This document shows positions 19,023-21,258 of a stretch of DNA of 21,258 bases, piece by piece. A program made the position numbers and the translations under genes. Where the stretch lies: positions 1-21,258 of the forward strand of contig JAYUYT010000127.1 in the NCBI GenBank assembly GCA_043752345.1. Direction: 5' to 3'. Positions within the stretch are counted from its first letter, which is position 1, and the number at the start of each line of letters is the position of its first letter. The DNA comes from VFJL01 sp043752345 (GTDB taxonomy: Bacteria > Pseudomonadota > Gammaproteobacteria > Burkholderiales > Nitrosomonadaceae). Below the pieces are notes generated by a model. The model had not been told where the DNA came from. It did not search any database and saw nothing but the letters and a program-made list of their open reading frames with translations.

Positions 19023-21258
19023 ATGAAACCTGTACAAGATCACGATCACTATCCGGTTTTTGCAGCCAACCAGGTGCTGACCAGCGGGCATCTGAATGAT
19101 ATGTTCAACTATTTGGACGATCAGCAGCGTCTGACGCGGGCAAATCTCATAGGCATTGGCATAGTGTGCGGCCTGGAAATAAAGCTCGAAAACAAAAAAA
19201 CGATCAGTATTTCCAAGGGCTGCGGCGTCACCTCACAGGGCTATTTGATCGTTGAGCCCGAAAAAATGGATCTAGTGTCATATCGGGATTACCTGGTCCC
19301 GCCTGATTTGAGTTACCCGGCATTTATAAAAAATAAAGATAAAAATGAACAATATCAGTTGTGGGAGCTGTTCCCGACGGGCGAGCCGAACACTACCCCC
19401 CTAGATAGGGATGCTGACTTTCTGAAAAACAAAGCGGTTCTGCTTTTTTTAGAACTGAGGAAGCAGGACTCGCGTAATTGCAGCCCCAATAACTGTGATG
19501 ACAGGGGTACGGAGGTAACCAGCACCGTTAAGCGCCTATTGATCAATGTCGGCGACCTAACCAATATGATCGCTGAAGCGAACAAACTGCAAGCAAACCT
19601 TACACTTTCGGACATCGAAATAACCTTGTTGGATCGGTTGAATCTACCAGATCTGCGTCTGCCGCGATATGATGTGCCAAACCCTAACCCCGCTAACCCC
19701 GTCACATCTAATCAGGTGCTGGCGGCTTACCTCGCGGTTTTTAACAACGATCAACTGGTGAAAAATATCGGCGATGCCCTAATTGCCGCATATGAAGCGT
19801 TTAAACCCATAGTACAAGACGCCTCCCGGAACAATCCTTTTTCAGATTTTTATAACCATTTCAAGTTCTTGGATACGGCGCCTACCACGACGACCCAGGT
19901 GCTTTTCCTGCAATATTACTACGACTTTTTTGACGATCTTCTGAAAGCATACGACGAGTTTCGCTGGAAAGGTGTGGATCTGATGTGCGCCTGCTGCCCG
20001 CCAGAGGGTCAGTTCCCGCGTCATCTGATGCCCGGCGTTTTGGACACGGCTAGCGTGAATAATCCAAGTGTTTATCGGCATCACTTCCTGGCTTCATCGT
20101 CCATTAGCGGTTGTGAAGAGCGTACGAAAGAATTGGTGCAATTGTTCCGGCGCCTCGTGGAAATGATCGCTAGTTTTACCAATGCCCCTTTGCCCACCGC
20201 ATCCGTCACTGCTAGTACAGATGATCAAATCCGCATCACGCCGAGCAAATTGGCCGACGTTCCGCTGTCAGACAAAGCCATTCCCTATTATTACCTGCAA
20301 AACGGCACGCCCCCGCTGTACCAACTCTGGAATACTGAAAAAACCCGCCGGAATCGGGCCAATCAAAATTTGAGTTACCGGTTCGACAAATACGAACCGA
20401 TTGCGCCTGCATTTATCACTGATCCCCTGCGTTATGATCTAGAGCCGTATAATTTTCTGCGCATCGAAGGCCATTTGGGGAAAAAGTACGATAGTGTACT
20501 CAGAACCCTCTTATCTTTGAAAGCCCGTTACCGCCTGCCCATCGAAATCATCGCTCTACGTACGGGTTTTCCCGATGAGAATATGCTGGTTGATTCGAGC
20601 AAGGAGGAGTGTAGATTTCAGGATTTAGAAACGTTATACGACACTTTGAAAACAGAACTGTCTTGTTTTTTATGCAAGGAAGTGCAGTATTTTTATGGCT
20701 TACATTTGGAAGTCGGTTCTGAAATAACAACACCATCTCAACCAAAACTTCCAATACTGGTTCAATGCGCTCCCGGCTTTTTGGTTAACTTCTTAACATT
20801 GGGCCGGTTCTTTGAAGAATTTTTGAGTTCTCTGAAAGGAGATATCGCTGCTGTTGAGCCAAGCAACATTATCTCTTTTTTGAAAAAACATCCTGCAAGT
20901 ATTCGCCAGCCAAACCTCTATATATTTTTCATCATACTTTACATTTCAAAGCTGCACGCCCAACTCCAACTCTCTCAGGATTTAGGCCAATTAAATTTTG
21001 TAACCTTCGAAAAATGTTATCAGGACTTGGTTAGTGTAACCGAAGCGATTGAACGTTCAAGAGAGGAAGACTCCATCAACCTGCTCAAGTGGAACGGCTC
21101 GGCGCTGGTACCGGTCTGGATCGGCAGCGGCCAGATTGTAGGGACTGGTATGCACTGGTCGCGTAATGCCGCCGATCTGTTCGTCGCCGCTGACGTGGAT
21201 GGTGACGGTCATCAGGAAATTCTGATCGCCAACAACAACAACGGCTATATCGGTCTGC
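19023..21258 (+). CDS. Large conserved eCIS baseplate-associated protein with FG-GAP/VCBS-like repeat (partial)
   Basis: An open frame of 745 codons from ATG 19023 to the window edge, with no stop. The N-terminal region has FAANQVLTSGHLNDMFNYLDDQQRLTRANLIGIGIVCGLEIKL, followed about residue 322 by DLMCACCPPEGQFPRHLMPG, then YRHHFLASSSISGCEERTKELV, IRITPSKLADVPLSDKAIPYYY, and FLRIEGHLGKKYDSVLRTLL near 480. I recognise this set as a family found directly after the Afp12-like gene in Bacteroidetes-type eCIS loci; its role is unknown, though position suggests the outer baseplate or fibre attachment. From about residue 692 the sequence changes character: NLLKWNGSALVPVWIGSG, then ADLFVAADVDGDGHQEILIANNNNGYIGL, an FG-GAP/VCBS-like blade with a DVDGDG calcium-binding loop. 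The base composition turns GC-rich at that point. The fused propeller may bind a surface ligand (inference). A 23-bp gap with a weak ribosome-binding site separates it from the wedge gene. Confidence 0.72.
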   Translation, partial: MKPVQDHDHYPVFAANQVLTSGHLNDMFNYLDDQQRLTRANLIGIGIVCGLEIKLENKKTISISKGCGVTSQGYLIVEPEKMDLVSYRDYLVPPDLSYPAFIKNKDKNEQYQLWELFPTGEPNTTPLDRDADFLKNKAVLLFLELRKQDSRNCSPNNCDDRGTEVTSTVKRLLINVGDLTNMIAEANKLQANLTLSDIEITLLDRLNLPDLRLPRYDVPNPNPANPVTSNQVLAAYLAVFNNDQLVKNIGDALIAAYEAFKPIVQDASRNNPFSDFYNHFKFLDTAPTTTTQVLFLQYYYDFFDDLLKAYDEFRWKGVDLMCACCPPEGQFPRHLMPGVLDTASVNNPSVYRHHFLASSSISGCEERTKELVQLFRRLVEMIASFTNAPLPTASVTASTDDQIRITPSKLADVPLSDKAIPYYYLQNGTPPLYQLWNTEKTRRNRANQNLSYRFDKYEPIAPAFITDPLRYDLEPYNFLRIEGHLGKKYDSVLRTLLSLKARYRLPIEIIALRTGFPDENMLVDSSKEECRFQDLETLYDTLKTELSCFLCKEVQYFYGLHLEVGSEITTPSQPKLPILVQCAPGFLVNFLTLGRFFEEFLSSLKGDIAAVEPSNIISFLKKHPASIRQPNLYIFFIILYISKLHAQLQLSQDLGQLNFVTFEKCYQDLVSVTEAIERSREEDSINLLKWNGSALVPVWIGSGQIVGTGMHWSRNAADLFVAADVDGDGHQEILIANNNNGYIGL

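Overview
The window looks like a proteobacterial chromosome, most likely a betaproteobacterium. That assignment rests only on the style of the purL and nnr products and on the divergent purL/nnr pair, so the exact lineage is uncertain. It has two parts. Positions 1-3108 are GC-rich housekeeping DNA: the N-terminal part of purL (purine synthesis) on the minus strand and, divergently on the plus strand, a complete bifunctional NAD(P)H-hydrate repair gene.

Positions 3109-3648 form a boundary without an intact gene. It holds a 10-bp tandem repeat, a decayed IS3-family transposase on the minus strand (orfA start joined to an orfB middle, with two in-frame amber codons) and an AT-rich stretch leading into the next operon.

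From 3649 to the right edge is one long plus-strand operon for an extracellular contractile injection system (eCIS; the antifeeding-prophage / PVC / Bacteroidetes-type family of phage-tail-like devices). In order: DUF4255/Pvc16-type tail-terminator protein, an unassigned eCIS-associated protein, a single large contractile sheath, two gp19-like tube proteins, a tiny DUF5908 protein, an Afp7-like tube/baseplate adaptor with C-terminal LysM, a VgrG-like spike, a 29-codon ORF resembling a PAAR scrap, gp25, two giant baseplate-wedge proteins (J-like Afp11 and Afp12 types), and a cysteine-containing conserved eCIS protein that runs into an FG-GAP/VCBS-like repeat where the window ends. Many junctions are tight or overlapping (TGATG, TAATG, ATGA), indicating translational coupling. 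Tape measure, AAA+ ATPase and effectors are not in the window and would be expected downstream.

Together the genes give a sheath around an inner tube, a baseplate (adaptor, gp25, two wedge proteins) and a central spike. The most distinctive features are the absence of a full PAAR tip in the gap where one might sit (a PAAR-like remnant plus a terminator-like hairpin instead), the long AT-rich insert in the sheath, an exact in-frame 30-bp duplication in the second gene, a three-copy heptad repeat in the Afp11-like protein, and the FG-GAP fusion at the right edge.
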